64,000 bases of DNA from Mycobacterium sp. E183 (GCF_001667735.1 NZ_LZJN01000003.1:38488-102487), one strand, 5' to 3'; counted from the first letter of the stretch, positions 26,683 to 34,775 are shown. Numbers and translations are program-made. Notes: generated from the sequence alone by a model not told the origin.

Positions 26683-26772
26683 GTGCTAGCCCGCCTTGAG
26701 CCCCTGCTCACCCAACGCCGCGCAGTCGATCTGTGCCGCACCGCGGGCTGTTGCTGTCGCTGTAGCTGCTGA
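26683..26772 (+). CDS. Polycysteine leader peptide (cysteine attenuator)
   Basis: A 29-codon ORF starting with GTG 26683 and ending in C-C-C-R-C-S-C just before TGA at 26770-26772. A TAAGCT -10 box (26670-26675) is 7 nt upstream of the GTG, so it is likely leaderless. Seven of its 29 residues are Cys, six of them in the last seven codons plus one upstream. Mycobacterial leaderless polycysteine ORFs upstream of cysA2-type operons have been described as cysteine-responsive attenuators: ribosome stalling at scarce Cys-tRNA exposes the downstream operon. The following 108 bp to the DUF4395 gene would hold the RNA switch. It lies outside normal gene-calling length. Confidence 0.85.
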   Translation: MLARLEPLLTQRRAVDLCRTAGCCCRCSC

Positions 26773-26880
26773 GTCGCCGCGCGCTTTCGCGTAAGCACTC
26801 GGAGCAACCCCGGAACGTTACCGAGGCCCGTCTCCCGTCATTCGTTCCCATAAGCAACAGGCGTATCCAGGAGTAGTACC

Positions 26881-27351
26881 GTGCCGAGCAGCAACACCAC
26901 CACCCAGCCAGACGTCGTCGACGTGCGGGGTCCAAGGTTCGCCGCCTGGGTCACGACCGCAGTCCTGGTGATCACCCTCGCCTTCTCCGCCGTCAGTCCG
27001 CTGGCGGCGGCGGCGATTCTCGGCGTCCAAGCGATCATCTTCGCCATCGGAGCCGTCGGCGGCCCGCGCAAGCACCCGTACGGGCGGATCTTCGCCCGCT
27101 TCGTGGCGCCCCGGCTCGGGCCCGTCGGGGAACGCGAACCGGTGGCACCGCTGAAGTTCGCCCAACTCGTCGGCCTGGTCTTCGCGGTCGTCGGCGTCGT
27201 CGCGTTCGCCGCGGGCGCCTTCGTGGTCGGCGTCATCGCCACCGCCGCGGCGCTGACCGCCGCCTTCCTGAATGCGGCCTTCGGCATCTGCCTGGGCTGC
27301 CAGCTCTACCCGCTGGTCGCGCGCTTCCGAGGCGCCGCGCGCACGGCATGA
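26881..27351 (+). CDS. DUF4395 membrane protein in sulfur operon
   Basis: A 156-aa protein with four hydrophobic helices (AAWVTTAVLVITLAF, AAAAILGVQAIIFAIGAVGG, FAQLVGLVFAVVGVVAFAAG, FVVGVIATAAALTAAFL). A C-terminal G-I-C-L-G-C pair follows, typical of DUF4395. The CxxC at the membrane interface and position ahead of cysA2-sseC suggest a role in thiol redox or sulfur transfer, by inference. GTG at 26881 with CAGGAG upstream. It lies behind the Cys leader peptide, so expression probably rises when cysteine is short. Confidence 0.8.
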   Translation: MPSSNTTTQPDVVDVRGPRFAAWVTTAVLVITLAFSAVSPLAAAAILGVQAIIFAIGAVGGPRKHPYGRIFARFVAPRLGPVGEREPVAPLKFAQLVGLVFAVVGVVAFAAGAFVVGVIATAAALTAAFLNAAFGICLGCQLYPLVARFRGAARTA

Positions 27352-27385
27352 CCCGTTCATAGAAAGCGATCGAAAGGATCACCGC

Positions 27386-28219
27386 ATGGCACGCTCCGAC
27401 GTCCTGGTCTCCGCGGACTGGGCCGAGAGCAATCTCGACGCCGCCGGCGTCGTCTTCATTGAAGTCGACGAGGACACCAGCGCATACGACACCGGCCACA
27501 TCCCCGGTGCGATCAGGCTCGACTGGCGTTCCGACTTGCAGGACCCCGTCAAGCGCGACTTCGTCGACGCGCAGCAGTTTTCGAAGCTGCTCAGCGAACG
27601 TGGCGTCGCCAACGACGACACCGTGATCCTCTACGGCGGCAATAACAACTGGTTCGCCGCCTACGCCTACTGGTATTTCAAGCTGTACGGGCACGCCGAC
27701 GTCAAGCTGCTCGACGGCGGCCGCAAGAAGTGGGAGCTCGACGGGCGCGCGCTGTCCAGCGACACCGTCAGCAGGCCGGCCACCTCGTACACCGCGGCCG
27801 CGCCGGACAACAGCATCCGCGCGTTCCGCGACGAGGTCATCGCGGCCATCAACACCAAGAACCTGGTCGACGTGCGTTCGCCCGACGAGTTCTCGGGCAA
27901 GATCCTGGCGCCGGCGCATCTGCCGCAGGAGCAGAGCCAGCGGCCCGGCCACATCCCCGGGGCGATCAACGTGCCGTGGAGCAAGGCGGCCAACGAGGAC
28001 GGCACGTTCAGGTCCGACGACGAATTGGCCAAGCTCTACGCCGACGCCGGCCTGGACGGCTCCAAGGAAACGATCGCGTATTGCCGGATCGGCGAGCGGT
28101 CTTCGCATACCTGGTTCGTGCTCCGGGAATTACTCGGCCACAAAAACGTCAAGAACTACGACGGAAGTTGGACGGAATACGGCTCCCTGGTGGGTGCCCC
28201 GATCGAGTTGGGAAGCTGA
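27386..28219 (+). CDS. cysA2: Thiosulfate sulfurtransferase (rhodanese) CysA2
   Basis: A 277-aa tandem-rhodanese protein, the same length as M. tuberculosis CysA2. The N-terminal inactive repeat (AYDTGHIPGAIRLDWRSDLQ) is followed by the catalytic repeat with C-R-I-G-E-R-S, the persulfide-forming Cys being residue 233. The frame is open upstream, but ATG 27386 matches the family N-terminus. It transfers sulfane sulfur from thiosulfate to acceptors such as cyanide or, physiologically, SseC/MoeZ-type partners. sseC follows by 1 bp. It sits in the Cys-attenuated operon. Confidence 0.94.
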   Translation: MARSDVLVSADWAESNLDAAGVVFIEVDEDTSAYDTGHIPGAIRLDWRSDLQDPVKRDFVDAQQFSKLLSERGVANDDTVILYGGNNNWFAAYAYWYFKLYGHADVKLLDGGRKKWELDGRALSSDTVSRPATSYTAAAPDNSIRAFRDEVIAAINTKNLVDVRSPDEFSGKILAPAHLPQEQSQRPGHIPGAINVPWSKAANEDGTFRSDDELAKLYADAGLDGSKETIAYCRIGERSSHTWFVLRELLGHKNVKNYDGSWTEYGSLVGAPIELGS

Positions 28220-28220
28220 T

Positions 28221-28523
28221 ATGTGCTCTGCCCCGAAACAAGGAGTGACGTTGCCCGCCAGCGTCGACTTGGAGAAGGAAACGGTGATCACCGGCCGGGT
28301 CGTGGACAGCGATGGCCAGGCGGTGGGCGGCGCCTTCGTCCGCCTGCTCGACTCGTCTGACGAGTTCACCGCCGAGGTCGTCGCGTCGGCAACGGGTGAC
28401 TTCCGGTTCTTCGCGGCGCCCGGGTCCTGGACGCTGCGCGCGCTGTCGGCCTCCGGCAACGGGAACGCCGTGGTGAGTCCGTCGGGCGCCGGCATCCACG
28501 AGGTGGACGTCAAGATCGCCTGA
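28221..28523 (+). CDS. sseC: SseC-like sulfur metabolism protein (DUF1416)
   Basis: A 100-aa protein matching SseC/DUF1416: M-C-S-A-P-K-Q-G-V at the start with a conserved Cys2, then a transthyretin-like beta-sandwich (ETVITGRVVDSDGQAVGGAF, FRFFAAPGSWTLRALS). It always travels with cysA2-type rhodaneses and is presumed to help sulfur transfer, mechanism unproven. It begins 1 bp after the cysA2 stop; an in-frame ATG at 28194 within cysA2 is rejected because the family begins M-C-S-A-P. Confidence 0.9.
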   Translation: MCSAPKQGVTLPASVDLEKETVITGRVVDSDGQAVGGAFVRLLDSSDEFTAEVVASATGDFRFFAAPGSWTLRALSASGNGNAVVSPSGAGIHEVDVKIA

Positions 28524-28573
28524 GACCCCGGCTGCCCTGACCGGGATCGCGCGGGGCGAATAGACTTGTCCCC

Positions 28574-28672
28574 GTGGTGCTCTTCTTCGAGATCATGCTG
28601 GTCGTGGCCGTCGTGGTGATCTCATGGTTCGCGCTGTACACGCTGTACCGGCTCATCACCGACGAATCGTGA
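28574..28672 (+). CDS. 32-aa single-pass membrane protein coupled to nitrobindin
   Basis: GTG 28574 opens a 32-codon ORF. It is almost entirely one transmembrane helix ([20 protein letters not shown], then LYTLYRLI) ending T-D-E-S. A TAGACT -10 box (28561-28566) lies 7 nt before the GTG, so it is leaderless-like. Its stop overlaps the GTG of the nitrobindin gene by 4 bp (GTGA), an arrangement that implies translational coupling. I recognise it only as a probable mycobacterial small membrane protein; no function can be assigned. It may anchor or couple expression of its neighbour. Confidence 0.72.
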   Translation: MVLFFEIMLVVAVVVISWFALYTLYRLITDES

Positions 28673-29388
28673 CTCGCGCGGACGACGATCCGGTGAGGGT
28701 ACCTTCCGCTAGCGACGGTGAGGAGTGGCGGACGACTTCTGACGAACCACTGGGTTCTGCGAGCTCCGGCGATCGCGCGGTGGCTGCCGCCGCTGAGCGC
28801 GCCAAGCTGACCGCCGGCCGCAACATTCCCGCCTTCGACGATCTGCCGCTTCCCGCCGACACCGCCAACTTGCGTGAAGGCGCCAACCTGAACGACGCCC
28901 TGCTGGCGCTGTTGCCGCTGGTGGGTGTGTGGCGCGGGCACGGCGAGGGCCGCGCACACGACGGGGATTACCGGTTCGGCCAGCAGATCGTGGTTTCGCA
29001 CGACGGCGGCGACTACCTGAATTGGGAATCCCGCTCGTGGCGGCTCAGCGAGGCGGGCGACTACCAGGAGCGCGGCCTGCGGGAGACCGGGTTCTGGCGT
29101 TTCGTCAGCGATCCCGACGATCCCAGCGAATCCCAGGCGATCGAGTTACTGCTGGCCCATTCGGCCGGCTATGTGGAGCTGTTCTACGGCCGACCGCGCA
29201 ATCAGTCGTCGTGGGAGCTGGTGACCGACGCACTTGCCCGCAGCCGGTCGGGCGTCCTGGTCGGTGGCGCCAAACGGCTCTACGGCATCGTCGAGGGCGG
29301 CGACCTGGCCTACGTCGAGGAGCGGGTGGACGCAGACGGCGGCCTGGTGCCGCACCTTTCCGCCCGGCTCTCCCGCTACGCGGGATAA
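28669..29388 (+). CDS. Nitrobindin-type heme-binding beta-barrel protein
   Basis: A 239-aa protein whose C-terminal domain is a 10-stranded FABP-like barrel. The signature G-V-W-R-G-H-G (residues 86-92) matches GxWxGxG of nitrobindins. The M. tuberculosis homologue I recall, Rv0813c, has a solved structure of this fold, and nitrobindins bind ferric heme and isomerise peroxynitrite. The first 80 residues are a less conserved, charged extension. GTG 28669 overlaps the stop of a 32-aa membrane protein gene and is therefore preferred to an ATG at 28624 lying inside it. Likely cytosolic, involved in nitrosative stress, by inference from the family. Confidence 0.86.
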   Translation: MTRADDDPVRVPSASDGEEWRTTSDEPLGSASSGDRAVAAAAERAKLTAGRNIPAFDDLPLPADTANLREGANLNDALLALLPLVGVWRGHGEGRAHDGDYRFGQQIVVSHDGGDYLNWESRSWRLSEAGDYQERGLRETGFWRFVSDPDDPSESQAIELLLAHSAGYVELFYGRPRNQSSWELVTDALARSRSGVLVGGAKRLYGIVEGGDLAYVEERVDADGGLVPHLSARLSRYAG

Positions 29389-29517
29389 CCGCCGACCCGT
29401 TGCCCGCGTGGGCAACTCGGCGATGTGCGCGGGCCCGGAATCATTGCCTTCGGCCGATCTTTTGCGTGTACTGTTCGACGTCCGAACAGCCGATACCGCG
29501 CGAAGGGAGATCGGCGG

Positions 29518-31893
29518 ATGCCCCCCACCAGGACACCCTCGCCCATCTTGCGCTGGGGCGTAACCGCGGTCGGGCTGCTCCTCATCGTCTATTTGGCCGT
29601 ATTGGACCTGCAGCCCGGGATCATCGACGCGCTGCCCCCGGCCCTGGCGTGGTTCGGCAGGCCCGGATCGATGCCGACGCTGGCGATCGTGGTGACCGTG
29701 CTGATCGCCGCGTCGGTGCTGACCTTCCGGTCCGGCGGAAGCCATCGGATGGTGGGGGTTTCGTTCACGCTGATCGCAGGCCTGGTCCCGATGACGGCGG
29801 TCCTGGGCCTCACGTCCTACTGGGGTTGTCACGACGCCAACCATCCGGCCTTGTTCACCCCGCTGATGGCGACGGCCAGCCTGGTCAAGGGCGGCACCGG
29901 TGATTTCTCGGTGGGCGGGCGAACCTGTCCGAACCCGACACCGGTCGGCCTGGAGCTGGCCCGAATCGCGGCGCTGTCGGCGATCTTCACCGGGTTGGGC
30001 GGCGTCGTCGTCGGGGTCTTCCGGTCCCAGGTGGACCGGCTGCGGGCCAACCTGGCCGATTCCGTCACGGCCGTCGTCGGGGTCGACGCGGACACGCAGT
30101 CGATGATCAGCGCGGTCGCCCGGACGCTGGACCGGCGCGGCACGCTGGTCGTCCTCACCGGCGCCAGCGACGACCGGGTGCAGCGGGCCCGCAGGCAGGG
30201 CGCGCGGGTGGTCCTGGTGGACTTCAACAACCCCGCCACGCTGGTGTCGTTGCGGCTGTGGCGCAACCTATCCCGGCTGTATCTGATGGCGCCCGACCCG
30301 GCGATCAACCTGCTGTGGCTGGACCTGATCAGCCGCCGGCTCGACGAGGTCGCCCGCAAACGGCGGTTGCCGCTGATCGTGCGGATGGACGATCCCTGGC
30401 TGGCCCAGGCCTGGCGGGCCCAGCAGTTCGGCGGGTCGGACACCCGATGGGCCGCCGACGTGGTCGGGAAGTACGAGGTGACCGCGGGCAGGCTGCTCGA
30501 CGGCATTATCGCGAGCGGGCGAACGAAACGCGTATTCATTTGCGGTACTTCGCAATTGACGCTGGCTCTGTGCGCGGACCTAACACAGCGCGCCCTGGAA
30601 CGCGACTTCTACACCCCGCCCGGCGCGGTCCCGTTGCCCGCGCTCACGCTGGTCGAAAAAGACGCCGGCGAGTATTTGGCGGATCACGAGTTCCACCGGC
30701 GGCAGGCCGGATTCGCCTCGGAGGGACCGGCGATCGACGCAACCGCGGAGACACCGACCGTTCCCACCATGCTGAAGCTGATCGGCGACGCCGACCCCGC
30801 GACCAGTGCCGTGATCTTCGTCGACTCCCACGCCGCGACGACCGCCGCGAGGCTGGCGGCCCGCTTCCCCGACATGCCCATCTACGCCTCGGACCTGAAC
30901 ACCAGCATCAGCGACGACTCGATCCAGGTGGTGGGGCGGCTGCAGTCCTACTCGCTGGTCCTGGACACCCAGGAGGGCCAGGTACAGGACGCCTGGGAGC
31001 GCGCGGCGAGGTTGATCCACGAGCGCTACGTCTCAACGATCGACCCGGACGCGCCGCGATCCCCGGCCGCGATGCCGTGGGCCGAGCTCAACGAGTTCTA
31101 CCGCGGGTCCAACCGGCGTCAGGTGCGCAACGCGCTGTGGATGGTGGAGCAGATCGCGGGGCACACCTGGAACACCTGGGGCAGCCCGCCCGCGCAGCTG
31201 TCCGGCCACGAGATGGCGGACCTGCCGCCCTTGGAACAACTCGCGCTCATGGGCTTCGACCACGATTCGGCAATGAGCATGGCCCGCGCCGAGCATGAGG
31301 ATTGGTGCCGCTACTACCGCCGCAACGGCTGGAAATACGGTTCGCCGCGCGACGATTCGCGCAAGATCCACGACAAGCTGGTCGACTGGTCGGCGGTCGA
31401 AAGCAACCCGGCCCTACTCAACGCCGCCGTCCGCAGCCTGGCGGGCACGTTATGGAGCCTGCGGCAGTTGGGCTTCCGGTCGCGGCCGCTCTGGCAATCG
31501 TTCACAAGGGTCGGAACGGTGGCCGCCGAACAACGAAGCGCCCCATGGACATGGACGTCGGATTCGGGACACATCATGCGCGCCGACGCCGGCGACTGGG
31601 CCGTCCAGGGGGACGGCAAGGTGTGGTCGGTGCGCGACGACATCTTCAAGGACACCTACGAGCCCGCCGGCGAGGGGCGCTGGCGGCGAAAAGGTCGCGT
31701 CCAAGCGCGCCCCGCCTACCCGGGCGAGACCATAAACACCTTGGAGGGTCCCACAACCGCGGCGGAGGGCGACTGGGTAGTCCGCGGATCCACCGGTGAA
31801 CAGTGGCCGGTTCCCGGAGACGAATTCGCCCGCCGCTATGCCGAATTCCACCCGCCGGAGGAGGCTTCCGCGGTGGACGGCGGGCACGGCTGA
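29518..31893 (+). CDS. Four-helix membrane protein with Rossmann domains and RyR domain
   Basis: A 791-aa protein. Four transmembrane helices occupy residues about 14-175, including GLLLIVYLAVLDL, MPTLAIVVTVLIAASVL and FTLIAGLVPMTAVLGLTSYW. Two Rossmann-like nucleotide-binding segments follow (TLVVLTGASDDRVQRARRQG near 207; RVFICGTSQLTLALCADL near 337), reminiscent of TrkA-N/RCK ion-channel regulators. A ryanodine-receptor-type RyR domain starts near 588 (ARAEHEDWCRYYRRNGWKYG, then KIHDKLVDW). The C-terminus carries two copies of a GDW-V-x-G...W-V motif (near 692 and 750). GGGAG ribosome-binding site before ATG 29518. It is absent from the M. tuberculosis order. It probably works with the TIR protein downstream, sensing a nucleotide-derived signal. 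Confidence 0.85.
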   Translation: MPPTRTPSPILRWGVTAVGLLLIVYLAVLDLQPGIIDALPPALAWFGRPGSMPTLAIVVTVLIAASVLTFRSGGSHRMVGVSFTLIAGLVPMTAVLGLTSYWGCHDANHPALFTPLMATASLVKGGTGDFSVGGRTCPNPTPVGLELARIAALSAIFTGLGGVVVGVFRSQVDRLRANLADSVTAVVGVDADTQSMISAVARTLDRRGTLVVLTGASDDRVQRARRQGARVVLVDFNNPATLVSLRLWRNLSRLYLMAPDPAINLLWLDLISRRLDEVARKRRLPLIVRMDDPWLAQAWRAQQFGGSDTRWAADVVGKYEVTAGRLLDGIIASGRTKRVFICGTSQLTLALCADLTQRALERDFYTPPGAVPLPALTLVEKDAGEYLADHEFHRRQAGFASEGPAIDATAETPTVPTMLKLIGDADPATSAVIFVDSHAATTAARLAARFPDMPIYASDLNTSISDDSIQVVGRLQSYSLVLDTQEGQVQDAWERAARLIHERYVSTIDPDAPRSPAAMPWAELNEFYRGSNRRQVRNALWMVEQIAGHTWNTWGSPPAQLSGHEMADLPPLEQLALMGFDHDSAMSMARAEHEDWCRYYRRNGWKYGSPRDDSRKIHDKLVDWSAVESNPALLNAAVRSLAGTLWSLRQLGFRSRPLWQSFTRVGTVAAEQRSAPWTWTSDSGHIMRADAGDWAVQGDGKVWSVRDDIFKDTYEPAGEGRWRRKGRVQARPAYPGETINTLEGPTTAAEGDWVVRGSTGEQWPVPGDEFARRYAEFHPPEEASAVDGGHG

Positions 31894-31957
31894 GTTTTGG
31901 GCTGCGCGCGCAAATGGCCACGAATTTGCGCCGTCCGATACGCCCGGACACTGATAC

Positions 31958-31996
31958 GGTATCGGCGCATGCGTAATAGCCGCACGCGCCGATACC
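31958..31996 (+). promoter_or_regulatory. Perfect 11-bp inverted repeat upstream of TIR gene
   Basis: GGTATCGGCGC (31958-31968) and GCGCCGATACC (31986-31996) are exact inverted copies separated by 17 nt, 39 bp before the TIR start. No U-tract follows, so an operator or an RNA hairpin in the leader fits better than an intrinsic terminator. A second small palindrome CCTACGTAGG lies just before the ribosome-binding site. Confidence 0.65.
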
Positions 31997-32034
31997 CCCC
32001 CTTCGTTTGCTACGCCCCTACGTAGGAGACCGCG

Positions 32035-33576
32035 ATGCCGCTGTTCATCAGCTACTCGAGCCAGGACAGGGCGACGGTCGACGCCCTGACGACCGCGCTT
32101 CGGCGCGGCCAACAACAGGTTTGGTTCGACCAAGAACTCGGCGGCGGTGACTCCTGGTGGAACAAGATCCTCGAGCAGATCCGCTCGTGTGACGTGTTCA
32201 TCGTGGCGCTGTCCAACAACTGGCTGCAGTCCAAGCCCAGTCAGGCCGAGTTGCGGTACGCCAGGGCGCTCAATCGGCCGATCCTTCCGGTTCGGATCGG
32301 CGACATCGACAGCATGCGGGTGAATCCCCTTGCCGCGTTGCAGATCATCGACTACCGCGAACCGACCGTCGACGCCGGGATTCAACTCGTGACTGCGGTA
32401 CACGCGCTGCAAGGCAAGCCGGTGCCGCTGCCCGATCCGCTGCCCGAAGAGCCGCCGGTGCCGTTCGGGTACATCACCCGGTTGGGTAACACCCTCGCCG
32501 AAAAGGAGCTCAGCCCGCAGCAGCAGACCCAACTTCTGATCGAGCTGAGGCAGGGACTCGACGAGGACGGGGATGACCCCAGCGCGCGCGGCGACATCGC
32601 CCAGCTGTTGCGCATGCTGCGCCTGCGCCACGACGTCACTTACCGGACCCGCACCGAAATCGACAACGTGCTGGCCGAGATCGAGGCCAAGGGCGGTTCG
32701 CCGACGACCGCGGCCGCGGGCAAGTCGCAGGCACCGGCGGCGGCCGCAGCGCCGGCCGCCGCGACGCCGGCCGCCGGCCCGTCCGCCGGCCCGTCCGCCG
32801 GAACCGCGGCGCCGCAGCCGGCGGCCGGATCCAATAAGCGGCTGCTCATCATCGGCGGCGCCGCCGCCGCGGTGATCGCGGTGATCGCGATCGTCGTCGT
32901 GTTCGCCACGCAGGGCGGCAAGACCAAGCCCGCCCCGAAGGCCGGCACCGGTGGGACGTCGGCTCAGACCGCCGCCAACCCCGCGCCGAATGACCCCAAT
33001 TCCGGGAACGCCTCGAAGCTGGACGCCTACCTCCTCGGCGCCGCCGATGTCGGCGCCGTCATCGGCGACCCGAATTTGGTGGTCTCGGAGAAGGCCGCGC
33101 AACTGCGTAACTTCAGGCCGACGCTGTCCAACCCGGATTGCAAGGGCGAATTCGAACCCATCGAAGAATCGTCCTACAAGGACGCGGACGGCTACACCGG
33201 GGTAAGCGCTCAAGCCGTACACAGCCCCGGCGAGACCCAGGCTCACCGCGTCTACGAAGCTGTCGTCCAGTTCTCCTCGCCGGACAAGGCGACCGCGTTC
33301 GTGCAGGCTTCGGCGGACAGGTGGAAGGCGTGCTCCGGGCAATCGATCACGTTGACTTACAACGGCAAGACCAGCGAATGGAAGTTCGGTGAGGTCACCG
33401 GGGCCGTGCCGAAGATCTTCCAGGAGCGGACGCAGGCGGACGGAACCCGCATCTGCCATCACGCGCTGCACGCGGCGTCCAGTGTGGTCGTGGACCTCTT
33501 GCTGTGCGGCCCCGACGCCGAGACGGGTCAGGCGGGCAAGCTCGCCGGGCAGATTGCCGCGAAGGTGAGCCAGTAA
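32035..33576 (+). CDS. TIR domain - transmembrane - PknH-type extracellular sensor protein
   Basis: A 513-aa protein with an unusual order. Residues 1-125 form a TIR domain (LFISYSSQDRATVDAL; VWFDQELGGGDSWW; DVFIVALSNNW), with Glu72 in SQAELRYA at the position of the NAD-cleaving Glu of TIR NADases. Residues about 140-225 are a helical module (FGYITRLGNTLAEKELS; DVTYRTRTEIDNVLAEIE). An Ala/Pro linker precedes one helix (270-290). The outer part (about 315-513; LLGAADVGAVIGDPNLVV, SNPDCKGEFEPIE, Cys residues) resembles the PknH C-terminal sensor domain. It is predicted to link envelope sensing to NAD hydrolysis or cyclic-ADP-ribose signalling. The catalytic activity is inferred. Confidence 0.87.
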   Translation: MPLFISYSSQDRATVDALTTALRRGQQQVWFDQELGGGDSWWNKILEQIRSCDVFIVALSNNWLQSKPSQAELRYARALNRPILPVRIGDIDSMRVNPLAALQIIDYREPTVDAGIQLVTAVHALQGKPVPLPDPLPEEPPVPFGYITRLGNTLAEKELSPQQQTQLLIELRQGLDEDGDDPSARGDIAQLLRMLRLRHDVTYRTRTEIDNVLAEIEAKGGSPTTAAAGKSQAPAAAAAPAAATPAAGPSAGPSAGTAAPQPAAGSNKRLLIIGGAAAAVIAVIAIVVVFATQGGKTKPAPKAGTGGTSAQTAANPAPNDPNSGNASKLDAYLLGAADVGAVIGDPNLVVSEKAAQLRNFRPTLSNPDCKGEFEPIEESSYKDADGYTGVSAQAVHSPGETQAHRVYEAVVQFSSPDKATAFVQASADRWKACSGQSITLTYNGKTSEWKFGEVTGAVPKIFQERTQADGTRICHHALHAASSVVVDLLLCGPDAETGQAGKLAGQIAAKVSQ

Positions 33577-33593
33577 CGGCTCCAGACATGGAG

Positions 33594-33643
33594 CGGCCCC
33601 CGAGCAAGGCTCCTGGTTGGACAGACCGGAAGCTCGGGGGCCG
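33594..33643. terminator. 12-bp stem hairpin after TIR gene
   Basis: CGGCCCCCGAGC (33594-33605) pairs perfectly with GCTCGGGGGCCG (33632-33643) over a 26-nt loop, 18 bp after the TIR stop. Together with the next hairpin it fills the convergent gap to pabC, so a bidirectional terminator is the simplest reading. Confidence 0.6.
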
Positions 33644-33719
33644 GGTGGCTGCGGGGAATTCGCTAGCGCGCGTATGCCGCCAGCTCTTCGCAAGCCACTG
33701 CTGCTAGCGCGCAGCCACC
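33644..33719. repeat. Bulged 17-bp inverted repeat in convergent gap
   Basis: GGTGGCTGCG (33644-33653) plus CGCTAGC (33661-33667) together match the reverse complement of 33703-33719 exactly, interrupted only by a 7-nt bulge GGGAATT. The decamer GCTAGCGCGC also repeats directly at 33662 and 33703. No ORF is supported in 33577-33818. A further small hairpin GTACGG/CCGTAC lies at 33768-33783. It may be a structured RNA or terminator array. Confidence 0.55.
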
Positions 33720-33818
33720 TCACATGTCCATGAAGCTATCAATTTCGCGGACCACCTCCCTTCTTGTGTACGGCCGACCGTACCCGCGATTCCGCAAGCC
33801 GACAACACAATTCAGCGC

Positions 33819-34697
33819 TTAGCGATCGCTGACGATCGCCGAGTCGACCAATGCGGCGAACTCGGCGGCCAACGGCGACCGAAGCAACGGGCGGCCGTCG
33901 AGCGTATGCACGCGGGCGGCCAGCGTCATGCTCGACACCAACCAGATCCCTTGCGCGGCATGGAGATCAGCGGGACGCAGGGACCGATAGTCGCAGTCGT
34001 ACCCTTTGGCCCTGGCCACCTCGAAAAGGGCCTGCTGCGTGGTGCCGCGCAGAATCGGATACCACGGCGGCGGCGTCAGCAGGCACAGGTCCCCACCGGA
34101 TCCGGTCGCGATCACCACCGTCGAGCGCGGGCCTTCCAGGATGTAGCCGTCCGAGCTGACGAAGATCACGTCGCCGGCGCCTTGCCGGGCGGCATGACGC
34201 AGGGCGGCCATGTTGACCGCGTAGGACAGGGTCTTGGCGCCGGCGAGCAGCCATGGCATCGCGTCGGCACCGGCCGCGGGCAGTCCGCGGTCCAGCATCA
34301 CCGCGGCCAAGCCCTCGCGCCGCACCGCGGTGACTCGTTCGGGAACCGCGTTGACCATCACGTAGGTGGTCGGGGCGGTTCCACCCTCCCGGCCTCGGGT
34401 GTAGATCAGGCGCATCGCCCCTTCGTCGGCGGTGGCGGCCACCCACTCACTGCTGGCCGCATCGATCGCAGCGCGCCAGCTGGGCAGGTCGGGTTCGGGC
34501 AGGTCCATCAGCCTCGCCGATTGGGTCAGCCGCTGCAGATGCGACTCGACCAGGCAGGGCCTGCCGTCGCGGACCAACAGCGTCTCGAAGACGCCGTCGC
34601 CGCGAACCGCCGCCAGGTCGTCGGCGTGCAGCAGCGGGGCATCCGGCGGATGTATCGCGCCGTCCAGCGTGACGATCACACCCGTCTGGCCTGCCAT
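33819..34697 (-). CDS. pabC: 4-amino-4-deoxychorismate lyase PabC
   Basis: A 292-aa PLP fold-type IV enzyme that releases pyruvate from aminodeoxychorismate to give p-aminobenzoate for folate. Fold landmarks: DDLAAVRGDGVFETLLVRDG near the N-terminus, the PLP Lys in LLAGAKTLSYAVNM, and DVIFVSSDGYILEGPRSTVV with phosphate-binding residues. The M. tuberculosis counterpart (recalled as Rv0812) was first called an aminotransferase and later shown to be this lyase. ATG at 34697 with GGAG-type sequence; the frame is open upstream but has no homology. Divergent from ygfZ-like gene. Confidence 0.88.
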   Translation of the reverse strand: MAGQTGVIVTLDGAIHPPDAPLLHADDLAAVRGDGVFETLLVRDGRPCLVESHLQRLTQSARLMDLPEPDLPSWRAAIDAASSEWVAATADEGAMRLIYTRGREGGTAPTTYVMVNAVPERVTAVRREGLAAVMLDRGLPAAGADAMPWLLAGAKTLSYAVNMAALRHAARQGAGDVIFVSSDGYILEGPRSTVVIATGSGGDLCLLTPPPWYPILRGTTQQALFEVARAKGYDCDYRSLRPADLHAAQGIWLVSSMTLAARVHTLDGRPLLRSPLAAEFAALVDSAIVSDR

Positions 34698-34775
34698 GGA
34701 GGTAAAGCCTAGCCGTGAACGTGAGGCTGCCCGCACGCTCGGCGCACCGGGCATCAAGGTCCGTAGAGTTGACGT

